Assembly: GCA_009773415.1 (NCBI GenBank)
Contig: WSNO01000013.1
Location: forward strand, 62,001 to 126,000
Source of the DNA: Nitrospirota bacterium
Lineage (GTDB): Bacteria > Nitrospirota > Thermodesulfovibrionia > Thermodesulfovibrionales > Dissulfurispiraceae
DNA length: 64,000 nucleotides
Direction: 5' to 3'
Shown: positions 16,941 through 25,041 of the stretch, piece by piece
Numbering within the stretch: the stretch's first letter is position 1
Layout of the letters: every line of letters begins with the position of its first letter
Translations under genes and position numbers: made by a program
Notes under the pieces: model-generated
What the model was told of the DNA's origin: nothing
What the model saw: the letters and a program-made list of their open reading frames with translations, nothing else
Databases searched by the model: none

Positions 16941-18110
16941 TCATACCCATTCAACCGTCACACCATTAACCGCGCGAATCTCCGGAGTGAGTGCAAAGTC
17001 TTTTTTCGTGCGGCAGATTATGAAGCTCTGCAACAAGGAATCCTTCCCGTAATACTCCTTGAAATTCTCAAAGCCCTTTACGGCATCACGACCCGGCATT
17101 TCGGTCAGTTTCGCTTCACAAGCGATAAAACGACCGCCCTTCTCAATGATAAAATCGACTTCCCTGCCGTCCTTGGTGCGCCAGTAATACAGCGACGGAC
17201 TCCCGATGCCCCGTGCAAGCAGACTGCTGTATATCTGGTTGAATGCATACGTTTCCCAGAACGCTCCGGCCATGGCCGACCGAGCAATCTCATCCCAGGA
17301 ATAAAGTCCCATGAGATACGCAGCGAGTCCGGTATCCAGAAAGTAAAGTTTTGGCGATTTAACGAGCCGCTTGCCTAGGTTGTGGAAATACGGCTCAAGC
17401 AGATAAATAATGTGAGACGCCTGTAAAACCGAAATCCATGACTTTATCGTATTGGGAGCAACGCCGGCATCGCGGGACAAATCTGAAAGCGAGAGCGTCT
17501 GAGCTGTCCTGATGGCGACCGCACGCAAAAACCGGCTGAAATCCCGCAGACTGCCGACACGCAGGATATTCCGCACATCCCGTTCCAGATACGTTGCGAT
17601 ATACGACGGGTACCAGTGCTGCCGCTGCATGTCCTGTCCGGCATGGAGCACAGGAAATCCGCCGGCGCTGATGTAATCCTCTACTGCCGCGAGCCGGTTT
17701 GCCCGAGCCAGTTCCGCAGCAGAAAGCGGCTGCAAGGTGACGATTCCGCAGCGACCGGCAAGACTTTCGGTCAGATTCTGCATAAGGGAGAAACTCTGCG
17801 AGCCGGTGATAAAAAACTGACCATTCTTTTTCGCCCGATCTACGATAAGTTTGATGTGCCTGAAAAGATCGGGAGCATATTGCGCCTCGTCAATAATCAC
17901 CGGAGACTGGAGGCGCGACAGAAAATCCTGAGGAGCGTTTTCCGCTTCAGCAGCACGGGCCGGGTCATCCAGGGTCACGTAGGAAGCCTTCGGAAATATG
18001 CGGCTTAACGTACTCGTCTTGCCGACCTGACGGGCACCCGTCACAAAAACTACCGGGAACTGTTTGCTGAGATCCCTGATAAGATCTTCTGCATCTCGCG
18101 CTATCCACAT
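16941..18110 (-). CDS. AAA-type ATPase with DUF4143 domain
   Basis: A 389-residue protein of the COG1373 type: an N-terminal P-loop ATPase with Walker A GARQVGKTS, Walker B VIIDEAQ and sensor ITGSQSF, then a winged-helix-like middle part and a C-terminal DUF4143 domain ending in a nuclease-like VDFIIEKGGRFIACEAKLTE block (resembling PD-(D/E)XK core E-x-K). Function of the family is not established; it is common, patchily distributed and often mobile. ATG 18110 fits the family start (MWIARDAEDL); an upstream in-frame ATG at 18164 would add unlike residues. It has its own promoter at 18114-18142 and sits between surE and pcm, which often neighbour each other, so it may be an insertion. Confidence 0.87.
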   Translation of the reverse strand: MWIARDAEDLIRDLSKQFPVVFVTGARQVGKTSTLSRIFPKASYVTLDDPARAAEAENAPQDFLSRLQSPVIIDEAQYAPDLFRHIKLIVDRAKKNGQFFITGSQSFSLMQNLTESLAGRCGIVTLQPLSAAELARANRLAAVEDYISAGGFPVLHAGQDMQRQHWYPSYIATYLERDVRNILRVGSLRDFSRFLRAVAIRTAQTLSLSDLSRDAGVAPNTIKSWISVLQASHIIYLLEPYFHNLGKRLVKSPKLYFLDTGLAAYLMGLYSWDEIARSAMAGAFWETYAFNQIYSSLLARGIGSPSLYYWRTKDGREVDFIIEKGGRFIACEAKLTEMPGRDAVKGFENFKEYYGKDSLLQSFIICRTKKDFALTPEIRAVNGVTVEWV

Positions 18111-18113
18111 GCA

Positions 18114-18145
18114 GATATTATGCAATTCAATTGCAAAATTGTCTA
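18114..18145 (-). promoter_or_regulatory. Promoter and palindromic operator of the DUF4143 ATPase gene
   Basis: On the minus strand TAGACA (-35) and CATAAT (-10), 17 bases apart, precede ATG 18110 with only 6 bases after the -10 box. The spacer contains a perfect odd palindrome TGCAATTCAATTGCA (18121-18135), ideally placed for a repressor. No Shine-Dalgarno is present. Confidence 0.6.
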
Positions 18146-18375
18146 GTAATAAGTTTGCGCCCAACCTACAGCTTTCTCAAAAGCCTTCAACCATTGCACT
18201 GCACAAAAAAAAAGATGATTATGGCGGTTTACGCTGGCTCAAAAATATCCAGCGCAACCAACTTGTTGCCTTTATTGCCGACGCAGATGCTGGTTAATTC
18301 CCCTTTGCAATTTTCGCTCCTGGGGAAATAAGCACCCCTTATGACAACACAGCAGAAGAAAAGACAGAGAAAAGT

Positions 18376-18573
18376 TTATCGCACATCCATTTCACGCACA
18401 CCTTTCTGATCGCGCCGAGCCTCAACAAGCTTCCGAAACTGCTCTCTTAACTCCTGAGCATTTGGCAATGCCTTCAAGACTACGCTCGGAGCCGTTACAT
18501 CTGATGTTGTCAGTACGACATTCCCCAACTTGAAAAGACACAAAAAAAACGGCTGCTCCTTAAACAGCTTCGG
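18376..18573 (-). pseudogene. Possible remnant of an unknown gene
   Basis: A 65-codon open minus-strand stretch with no ATG. Its end, including VVLTTSDVTAPSVVLKALPN, ELREQFRKLVEARRD and EMDVR before a TAA, has the composition of a real protein (amphipathic helix, no rare-residue clusters). Upstream it is closed by TGA at 18574-18576 and no coding-like continuation in another frame is obvious. It may be the truncated 3' end of a lost gene or a small gene with a TTG start. I do not recognise the family. Confidence 0.35.
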
Positions 18574-18670
18574 TCAGCCCGACGATCCTGAAACAGTGTA
18601 GCAATCGGCTCAAAGGCGTTTGCCAGCAAAAATGTTGATGCTCTCCCTGCCATAAACAGCATTAGGGTGC

Positions 18671-18698
18671 TTGCATGGTTCGAGCAAACCGTTATACT
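18671..18698 (+). promoter_or_regulatory. Promoter upstream of pcm
   Basis: TTGCAT (18671-18676) and TATACT (18693-18698) with a 16-base spacer, followed by a leader of about 65 bases containing a small reading frame. Confidence 0.5.
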
Positions 18699-18728
18699 GT
18701 AAGAAAAATACAAACTGAGAAGTCAAGG

Positions 18729-18773
18729 ATGAACAAAGCAGAAAGACAAATAGTTGCTCACTTGCCTTTATGA
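18729..18773 (+). CDS. 14-codon upstream reading frame coupled to pcm
   Basis: ATG 18729 opens a 14-residue frame (MNKAERQIVAHLPL) whose stop TGA overlaps the pcm start as ATGA (18770-18773). pcm lacks its own Shine-Dalgarno, so termination-reinitiation from this mini-frame could drive pcm translation. It could equally be chance. Confidence 0.3.
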   Translation: MNKAERQIVAHLPL

Positions 18774-19414
18774 TGGATGACGAATATCTGCGCAATCTGA
18801 TGGTCGAGCGCCAACTGGTGGCGCGCGGAATCAGTGACCCGAGGGTTCTGGAAGCGATGCGCGCAGTTCCCCGGCACCGTTTTATGCCTGAATACTCCCG
18901 CAAGAACGCCTACGAAGATATGGCCCTGCCGATTGGTCAGAATCAGACGATTTCCCAGCCCTATATGGTAGCGATCATGACGGAACTGCTCAGGCTCTCT
19001 GGCTCTGAGCGCGTGCTTGAGATAGGCACCGGCTCAGGATACCAGGCCGCAGTTCTGGCGCATCTGGCGCGGGAGGTCGTAACCGTCGAGCGCATACCCG
19101 AGCTTGCCGGAACCGCGCAAGTTGCGCTTCGGGAACTCGGGTATGAAAACGTCATCTGCATTCTGTCCGATGGAACGCTCGGGGCTCCGGATCACGCTCC
19201 GTTTGATAGAATTCTGGTAACTGCGGGCAGCTCTGACGTTCCGATTCCCCTCATCGACCAGTTGGGCGAAGGAGGCATTCTTGTCGCTCCGGTCGGCGAC
19301 CGCGCTTCCCAGCAAATCGTCCAGCTCATAAAAAGCGGCGGCGACATTCAAAAAAATTATAAAACTCATTGTATTTTCGTACCATTAATCGGACGATATG
19401 GCTGGAATTATTAG
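18770..19414 (+). CDS. pcm: Protein-L-isoaspartate O-methyltransferase
   Basis: A 214-residue enzyme that methylates isoaspartyl residues to start their repair in damaged proteins. The family motifs are IGQNQTISQPYMVAIMTELL, the SAM-binding VLEIGTGSGYQAAVLA and the later DRILVTAGSSDVP with GGILVAPVG. Length is typical. The start is ATG 18770 or the next codon ATG 18773; neither has a Shine-Dalgarno, and 18770 overlaps a short upstream frame. The gene is followed at once by a promoter for the rnf operon. Confidence 0.94.
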   Translation: MMDDEYLRNLMVERQLVARGISDPRVLEAMRAVPRHRFMPEYSRKNAYEDMALPIGQNQTISQPYMVAIMTELLRLSGSERVLEIGTGSGYQAAVLAHLAREVVTVERIPELAGTAQVALRELGYENVICILSDGTLGAPDHAPFDRILVTAGSSDVPIPLIDQLGEGGILVAPVGDRASQQIVQLIKSGGDIQKNYKTHCIFVPLIGRYGWNY

Positions 19415-19415
19415 C

Positions 19416-19445
19416 TTGACACGCAAAAAAAAAGCATGCTAATGT
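19416..19445 (+). promoter_or_regulatory. Promoter of the rnf operon
   Basis: Perfect TTGACA (19416-19421), 18-base spacer including an A9 run, then TAATGT (19440-19445) with TG extension. It lies directly after the pcm stop and about 95 bases before rnfC. Confidence 0.6.
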
Positions 19446-19540
19446 GAGGAGATTTGGGGCGAGAGGGATTTCCTTTTTTCCGTCAGAGCACCCCATCCTT
19501 ACCGCTTCAAAAATTCGGGAAGGAGAGTCGAGGCAATGTC

Positions 19541-20848
19541 ATGGCTTTAGCAACGTTTAAAGGAGGAATCCATCCTCCGGACAAAAAAGAGCTTTCCAAG
19601 CAGCGTTCGATCATCCCGGCGAAATCACCAAAGCGAGCAGTCATTCCCTTAAGCCAGCACATCGGCGCTCCCTGCAAACCGGCAGTAACGATTGGGCAGG
19701 AAGTGAAAAAGGGGGAAGTGATCGGCAGCCCGGAAGGGTTTGTCTCCTCCCCGGTGCATGCCTCAGTAGCCGGAAAGGTGACGGGCTTCATTGAGTGCCC
19801 GTCCGCAACAGGCCGGATGGTTCAGGCTGTCGTTATTGAAAATAACGAAACCGAAGAATGGACCGTTCTGAAAGACAACCCTGATTATCTTTCACTGTCT
19901 GCGGAAGAGCTCCGCGCGAAAGTGAAAGACGCGGGCATTGTAGGCATGGGCGGTGCCACATTTCCGACTCATGTCAAGCTCTCGCCGCCGAAAGAGAAGC
20001 CGATTGATGTGGTTATTCTGAACGGCGCAGAGTGTGAGCCCTATCTGACCGCTGATTACCGCCTGATGATTGAGAAACCGCAGGATGTGGTTGGTGGTCT
20101 CAAGGTGATCATGAAGATAGTCGGCGTCACCAAAGGGTTTATCGGCATCGAAGCAAACAAGCCGGATGCCGTCGAAATTATGACAAAAGCAGTGGCCGAC
20201 GAGCCGAATATTTCGATTGTCACCTGCAAGGTCATGTACCCGCAGGGCGCCGAGAAGATGCTGATTAAGGCATGTGTTGATCGCGAAGTCCCGGCGCGCG
20301 GATTGCCGATGGATTGCGGCGTCGTCTGTCAGAACATCGGAACGGCGGTTGCAATTTACGAAGCTGCCCGTTTCGGCAAGCCGCTCATCGAGCGCGTCGT
20401 CACTGTTACCGGTGAAGGGATTAATGAGCCGAAAAACCTGATGGTAAAAATCGGCACCCTGATTTCCGATGTTGTTGCCGAGTGCGGCGGACTCAAAGAC
20501 AACACCGCCAAGGTCATCTCAGGAGGCCCGATGATGGGCTTTGCCCTTTTTACGCTTGATATGCCGGTCACGAAGGGAACGTCCGGCATACTGGCGCTTC
20601 CGGAGTCGGAAGTGACGCATGTCGACAAATTCGGTCCCTGCATCCGCTGCGGCCGCTGCATCGAGGTCTGTCCGATGGGTCTGATACCTTCGATGCTCAG
20701 CGTGACTGCTGAAAAGGGCTTTTATGAGGATGCCAAGGCATATAATCTGTATGACTGCTTTGAGTGCGGCACATGCACCTATGTCTGTCCGTCGAAGCGA
20801 CCAATAGTGCATCTGGTCCGGCTCGCAAAATCCCAGGTCAAGCCGTAA
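19541..20848 (+). CDS. rnfC: Rnf complex subunit C
   Basis: A 435-residue peripheral subunit of the Rnf ferredoxin:NAD oxidoreductase, the NADH-binding part of this ion-pumping complex. It opens with the RnfC/NqrF-like TFKGGIHPPDKKELSK segment and biotinyl-like loop, contains the NAD/FMN-binding region (GGATFPTHVKL, NGAECEPYLTADYRLM) and ends with two 4Fe-4S motifs, CIRCGRCIEVCP from residue 367 and CFECGTCTYVCP from residue 406. ATG 19541 is used because it begins at the conserved MALATFKGGIHPP; an upstream in-frame ATG at 19454 adds non-conserved residues. First gene of rnfCDGEAB. Confidence 0.95.
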   Translation: MALATFKGGIHPPDKKELSKQRSIIPAKSPKRAVIPLSQHIGAPCKPAVTIGQEVKKGEVIGSPEGFVSSPVHASVAGKVTGFIECPSATGRMVQAVVIENNETEEWTVLKDNPDYLSLSAEELRAKVKDAGIVGMGGATFPTHVKLSPPKEKPIDVVILNGAECEPYLTADYRLMIEKPQDVVGGLKVIMKIVGVTKGFIGIEANKPDAVEIMTKAVADEPNISIVTCKVMYPQGAEKMLIKACVDREVPARGLPMDCGVVCQNIGTAVAIYEAARFGKPLIERVVTVTGEGINEPKNLMVKIGTLISDVVAECGGLKDNTAKVISGGPMMGFALFTLDMPVTKGTSGILALPESEVTHVDKFGPCIRCGRCIEVCPMGLIPSMLSVTAEKGFYEDAKAYNLYDCFECGTCTYVCPSKRPIVHLVRLAKSQVKP

Positions 20849-20958
20849 ACGGCGGACAGGAAAAGATGTTCGGTCGCATGTGCCGGATAATCGGCCGGGG
20901 AGACCGATGAGAATCAGGTTCATTCACTTGAGGAAAGTAAGAATATAAGGAGTTCTCA

Positions 20959-21984
20959 ATGGACACTGTACGTACTCCCAAAGAGCAGCAACTCATCATT
21001 TCTGCGAGTCCTCACATCCGCTCGGATGAGTCGACCGGCAGAATTATGTGGACTGTCTCCGCTGCCCTGCTGCCTGCAACGATTATGGCCGCATACTATT
21101 TCGGCCCGTATGCAATCTTTCTGATTGCGCTGACGGTCGTTTCGGCAGTCGGATTCGAGTATCTGTACCAGCGGGGCATGAACAAGGAAGTCACCGTTAC
21201 CGACGGCAGCGCTGTGCTGACCGGTCTTCTGCTCGGCCTGAACCTGCCGCCGACCGTTCCGTTTTATATCCCGCTCGTCGGCTCGGCTGTCGCTGTCGTT
21301 CTGACAAAACAGCTCTTCGGAGGTCTCGGCTTCAATGTCTTCAACCCGGCACTCATCGGGCGAGCATTTTTACTTATTTCATTTCCGAAGCTGATGACCA
21401 TCTATGCAGAGCCGACCGCACAGTTTGTAAGCATGGATGCAAAAACAGCGGCAACTCCGCTGGGAATTCTCAAATTGGACGGCATCGGCAAGCTGATGGA
21501 AGTATACGGCGACCAGATGACCATGTACTCGCAGCTTCTCATCGGCAACTGCGCCGGGTCGATCGGCGAAACCTCGGCCATAGCCATACTGATCGGCGGA
21601 CTCTTCCTGATGTTCCGGGGCTATATCAGCTGGCATATTCCGGTATCGTTCCTCGGCTCTGCGGCAGTGTTAGCGTGGATCTTCGGCGGCAAGGGATTCT
21701 TTACCGGCGACCCGATTCTCCATTTGCTGAGCGGCGGCTTGATGCTCGGCGCATTCTTTATGGCGACCGACTATGTAACCTCACCTTCGGTCAAGAAGGG
21801 ACAGCTTGTTTTCGGTGTCGGCTGCGGATTCCTCACCATGCTCATTCGCCTGAAAGGCGGCTATCCGGAAGGCGTCATGTTCGCCATCCTTATCATGAAC
21901 TGCTTTACTCCGATAATTGACCGCAGCTTCAAGTCCGAGGTCTTCGGCGCAGTAAAGGTTAAGAAGGAGGCGGCGAAACAATGA
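20959..21984 (+). CDS. rnfD: Rnf complex subunit D
   Basis: A 341-residue integral membrane subunit with about nine hydrophobic segments and covalently bound FMN. The flavinylation site matches AATPLG, with Thr166 as the likely attachment residue. RBS AAGGAG precedes ATG 20959. It follows rnfC after 110 bases that carry no separate gene, and overlaps rnfG by 4 bases (ATGA). Confidence 0.95.
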   Translation: MDTVRTPKEQQLIISASPHIRSDESTGRIMWTVSAALLPATIMAAYYFGPYAIFLIALTVVSAVGFEYLYQRGMNKEVTVTDGSAVLTGLLLGLNLPPTVPFYIPLVGSAVAVVLTKQLFGGLGFNVFNPALIGRAFLLISFPKLMTIYAEPTAQFVSMDAKTAATPLGILKLDGIGKLMEVYGDQMTMYSQLLIGNCAGSIGETSAIAILIGGLFLMFRGYISWHIPVSFLGSAAVLAWIFGGKGFFTGDPILHLLSGGLMLGAFFMATDYVTSPSVKKGQLVFGVGCGFLTMLIRLKGGYPEGVMFAILIMNCFTPIIDRSFKSEVFGAVKVKKEAAKQ

Positions 21985-22568
21985 CTACCAAAGACATTCT
22001 CAAAATTGTTCTGAACCTCGTCGTTATCTATCTGATAGGCGGTGCGATTCTTTCGATTGTGCACGCTAAAACATCGCCGCTCCGCTTCCATAACAATGAA
22101 GTTGCCGAACAAAAGGCACTGAAGCTTCTCATCCCCGATGCCGACAAAATCGATAAAATTGGCGACTGGATCATTCATGAAAAGCAGGGGAAATACTGGA
22201 AGGCAGTAAAGGGGGACGAGACAATCGGATACGTCATCCTCTCATACGGCAAAGGGTACTCAAGTTACATTAAGACACTTATAGCCGTTGACAAAAATTT
22301 CAAGGTCATACAGATAGAGATCCTTTCTCACAAGGAGACCCCCGGACTCGGAGACGAAATCCTTGTTCCGGCATGGAAAGACCAGTTCAAGGGAAAAGAG
22401 TACGATCGCATCAAGCTCGTCAAGGGCGATACCAAAGAATATATTCAGTCAATTACCGGCGTTACGATTTCGGCCCGCGCTGTGACTGACGACGCGGTCA
22501 AGAAAGGCGTGAAGTTCCTGATGGATACGGTAAAAGAAGGAGGTGCATCTCATGTCAGCAGCCGGTGA
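21981..22568 (+). CDS. rnfG: Rnf complex subunit G
   Basis: A 195-residue subunit with one N-terminal membrane anchor (about 8-28) and a periplasmic FMN-binding domain. The flavin attachment motif is SITGVTISARAVT, with Thr162 as acceptor, in place of the commoner SGAT form. The conserved SHKETPGLGDEI block is present. It starts inside the end of rnfD and its last 17 bases overlap the start of rnfE. Confidence 0.95.
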   Translation: MTTKDILKIVLNLVVIYLIGGAILSIVHAKTSPLRFHNNEVAEQKALKLLIPDADKIDKIGDWIIHEKQGKYWKAVKGDETIGYVILSYGKGYSSYIKTLIAVDKNFKVIQIEILSHKETPGLGDEILVPAWKDQFKGKEYDRIKLVKGDTKEYIQSITGVTISARAVTDDAVKKGVKFLMDTVKEGGASHVSSR

Positions 22569-23184
22569 AGAACAGATCAGCTACTGGGAATTAATCAGAA
22601 ACGGCATCCTCAAGGAGAACACCATTTTCAGGCTCGCGCTGAGCCTCTGCCCTGCCATTGCCGTCACCAATAATTTGAAAAACGGCTTCTTCATGGGGGT
22701 CGCCGTTGTCGTGGTTCAGGTGATGGTGAACCTCACGATTTCGGCAATGCGGAACTTCATTCATCCGCGCATCCGCCTGCCCATCTTTATGCTCGTCATC
22801 TCGGGATGGGTTACCATCGTCAACCTCGTCATGGATGCCGCCGTTCCTGATGTTTACAAAGATGTGGGATTGTATATTCAGCTCATCGTTGCGTTCGCAT
22901 CCATTCTGGCGCGAGCTGAAATGTTCGCCAGCAAGAACAGCGTCACTCCGTCGGTCTTCGACGGCATCGGCATGGGAACCGGTTTCTTTATCGCCCTCAT
23001 GATCATCAGCTTCTTCCGTGAGGTTGTCGGCAAGGGGCAGGTCTGGGGAATTCCGATCATTGATGCAAAGCCGCTGCTTATCCTGATTCTGCCTGCGGGC
23101 GGATTCTTCGCAGTCGGTATCCTGATGGCCGCCTTCAACTGGATGTACGCAAAGTACTTCAGTTCAGGCGGGCATTCGCACTAA
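22552..23184 (+). CDS. rnfE: Rnf complex subunit E
   Basis: A 210-residue polytopic membrane subunit, homologous to RnfA/NqrD, with about six transmembrane helices. The family phrase NPIFRLALSLCPAIAVT appears here as ENTIFRLALSLCPAIAVT near residue 22. Start ATG 22552 is chosen for its strong ribosome binding site GAAGGAGGTG 6-8 bases upstream; the frame is also open from 22543. Overlaps rnfG by 17 bases. Confidence 0.94.
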   Translation: MSAAGEEQISYWELIRNGILKENTIFRLALSLCPAIAVTNNLKNGFFMGVAVVVVQVMVNLTISAMRNFIHPRIRLPIFMLVISGWVTIVNLVMDAAVPDVYKDVGLYIQLIVAFASILARAEMFASKNSVTPSVFDGIGMGTGFFIALMIISFFREVVGKGQVWGIPIIDAKPLLILILPAGGFFAVGILMAAFNWMYAKYFSSGGHSH

Positions 23185-23196
23185 GGGGGGAAATCA

Positions 23197-23784
23197 ATGG
23201 ATTTCGGAAAGCTTTTTGAACTGGTCGTTTCCTCTTCACTGGTAAACAACTACGTATTCACCATGTTTCTCGGCCTCTGTATCTTCTTCGGCGTCACCAA
23301 GAAGATGGAGACCTCCATCGGCATGAGCATCACGTTTACGACCGTCATGATGATCAGCGCGGCACTGAGCTGGATAGTCTATAAGTTCATTATGGTACCG
23401 CTGAACATCGAGTTCCTGCTGATTATCGTCTTTATCGGAATCGTCGCGGGGCTTGTCCAGGGCTCAGACACGGTCATGAGAAAGTTAGCGCCCGATCTTT
23501 ACAACAAGCTCGGCATCTACCTTGCGCTGATCTCGACGAACTGCATCATTCTTGCGGTTCCGTTGCAGAGCGTCGGCAACAAATATAATTTCATTGAAAC
23601 CATCGCATTCGCGTTCGGGTCCGGCCTCGGGTTTTCTCTCGCCATGATTATTATGGCGAGCATTCGCGAAAAGCTCGAACTTGCTGATGTTCCGGTTCCG
23701 TTTCGGGGATTGCCGATGGCGTTTGTAATCACCGGCCTGATCGCCCTTGCCTTTACCGGCTTCTCGGGCCTGATTACGCTGTAA
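23197..23784 (+). CDS. rnfA: Rnf complex subunit A
   Basis: A 195-residue integral membrane subunit with about six helices and the RnfA/NqrE pattern SSSLVNNYVFTMFLGLCIFF at the start and NCIILAVPL in the middle. RnfA and RnfE form the inverted pair that shares an iron centre in the membrane. It begins 12 bases after rnfE. Confidence 0.95.
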   Translation: MDFGKLFELVVSSSLVNNYVFTMFLGLCIFFGVTKKMETSIGMSITFTTVMMISAALSWIVYKFIMVPLNIEFLLIIVFIGIVAGLVQGSDTVMRKLAPDLYNKLGIYLALISTNCIILAVPLQSVGNKYNFIETIAFAFGSGLGFSLAMIIMASIREKLELADVPVPFRGLPMAFVITGLIALAFTGFSGLITL

Positions 23785-23804
23785 GGCATACTGGAGGGAT
23801 ATCT

Positions 23805-24998
23805 ATGAGCGATATATATCAACTAATAACTGAATTCGCCGGAGCACTGCAGCAGATAGCTGACATTTCGCGGCACCTGCTGCCGCAGGCCGGCGTCGGC
23901 GGCGAGATCGAGGCCAAACCGTTCATCGACCTCGGACCGCTCATGAAATGGACGCTGATCTTCCTTTTTGGAATGAGTACGGTTTTCGGTTTTGTGCTTG
24001 CCTTTGCTGCAAAGAAATTTGCGATCAAGGTCGACCCGCGCGTTGAGCAGGTTTTGGGAACGCTTGCCCATGCCCACTGCGGTGCCTGTGGTTACGCAGG
24101 GTGCGAGCAGTATGCTGTTGCCGTCGTCAATGACCCGAATGTTTCCCCAAGCCTCTGTACCCCTGCAGGCGAGAAGGCAGCCGCAAAAATTGCGGTCATC
24201 ACCGGGAAAAAAGCAGAGGTTCTCACGCCCATGTTTGCACGTATTATGTGCCAGGGCGATGTGAACCGTGCAAAAAACCGCTACAAATATGAAGGGGTTA
24301 TCGACTGCCGTGCCGCCATCATTGCCGGCGGCGGCGACAAGTCCTGCGTATTCGGCTGTCTCGGATACGGCACCTGCGAGAAGGCCTGTCCGTTCGGCGC
24401 CATCTCAATGAGCAGTCAGAAGTTGCCGATTATTGATGAACACAAGTGTACCGGCTGCAGGAAGTGTGAAGCAGTATGTCCAAAAAAAGTCATTGAAGTA
24501 CTGCCCGCTTCCAAAACAGTCCTGGTCGCCTGCCATTCCAGAGACAAGGGGCCCGATACAAAAAAGAACTGCCAGGTCGGCTGTATCGCCTGCGGCATCT
24601 GCGTAAAAATCTGTCCTTTTGATGCTCCGAAGGTCGATAAAAACCTCTCGGTTATCAATGTGGAGAAGTGCAGAGTCTGCGGTCTCTGCGTTACAAAATG
24701 CCCCACCAAGGCAATTGTTGATCTCATTCCGTCCCGTTCAAAGGCTGCCATTGCTGCCGATAAGTGCATCGGCTGTTCCATCTGCGCAAAGGTCTGCCCG
24801 GTCAGCGCGTCAAGCGGTGAACCGAAGAAGCCGCATGCGATTGACCATGCGAAGTGTATCGGTTGCGGCATCTGCACGGCCAAATGCCCGATGCAAGCCA
24901 TCAGTGGCACATTTAATACCCGGGAAGTCTTCGCTGCCGCGGCATTGAAAAAAGCGAGGGCTGCGGAGAAGGCAGCAGAAGCCAAACCGAGCGCGTAA
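23805..24998 (+). CDS. rnfB: Rnf complex subunit B with six ferredoxin-like motifs
   Basis: A 397-residue electron-input subunit. A membrane segment lies at about 48-70, after a 45-residue N-terminal extension. The RnfB-specific 4Fe-4S site is Cys92, Cys95, Cys100 and Cys118 (HCGACGYAGC). Six cluster motifs of ferredoxin type follow, starting at residues 181, 215, 260, 289, 321 and 351. Proteobacterial RnfB usually has two; the longer form resembles that of anaerobes such as clostridia. The C-terminus is an Ala/Lys-rich tail. Last gene of the operon; a promoter for the next gene begins right after it. Confidence 0.95.
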   Translation: MSDIYQLITEFAGALQQIADISRHLLPQAGVGGEIEAKPFIDLGPLMKWTLIFLFGMSTVFGFVLAFAAKKFAIKVDPRVEQVLGTLAHAHCGACGYAGCEQYAVAVVNDPNVSPSLCTPAGEKAAAKIAVITGKKAEVLTPMFARIMCQGDVNRAKNRYKYEGVIDCRAAIIAGGGDKSCVFGCLGYGTCEKACPFGAISMSSQKLPIIDEHKCTGCRKCEAVCPKKVIEVLPASKTVLVACHSRDKGPDTKKNCQVGCIACGICVKICPFDAPKVDKNLSVINVEKCRVCGLCVTKCPTKAIVDLIPSRSKAAIAADKCIGCSICAKVCPVSASSGEPKKPHAIDHAKCIGCGICTAKCPMQAISGTFNTREVFAAAALKKARAAEKAAEAKPSA

Positions 24999-25003
24999 AT
25001 AGC

Positions 25004-25033
25004 TTGACATTCGGGTCAGGATCGGGCGACAAT
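25004..25033 (+). promoter_or_regulatory. Promoter of the lytic transglycosylase gene
   Basis: TTGACA (25004-25009), 18-base spacer, GACAAT (25028-25033); ATG 25042 follows after 8 bases without a Shine-Dalgarno, implying a leaderless mRNA. Confidence 0.6.
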
Positions 25034-25041
25034 TGACCACT

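Larger units (their letters stand above)
18146..18769. other. Gene-poor gap between ATPase and pcm
   Basis: About 620 bases without a convincing gene. An open minus-strand stretch at 18376-18573 reads like a C-terminal protein fragment (listed separately). The stretch 18165-18375 shows no frame, repeat or hairpin that I can support. From 18671 the pcm promoter and a 14-codon reading frame follow. Confidence 0.5.
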
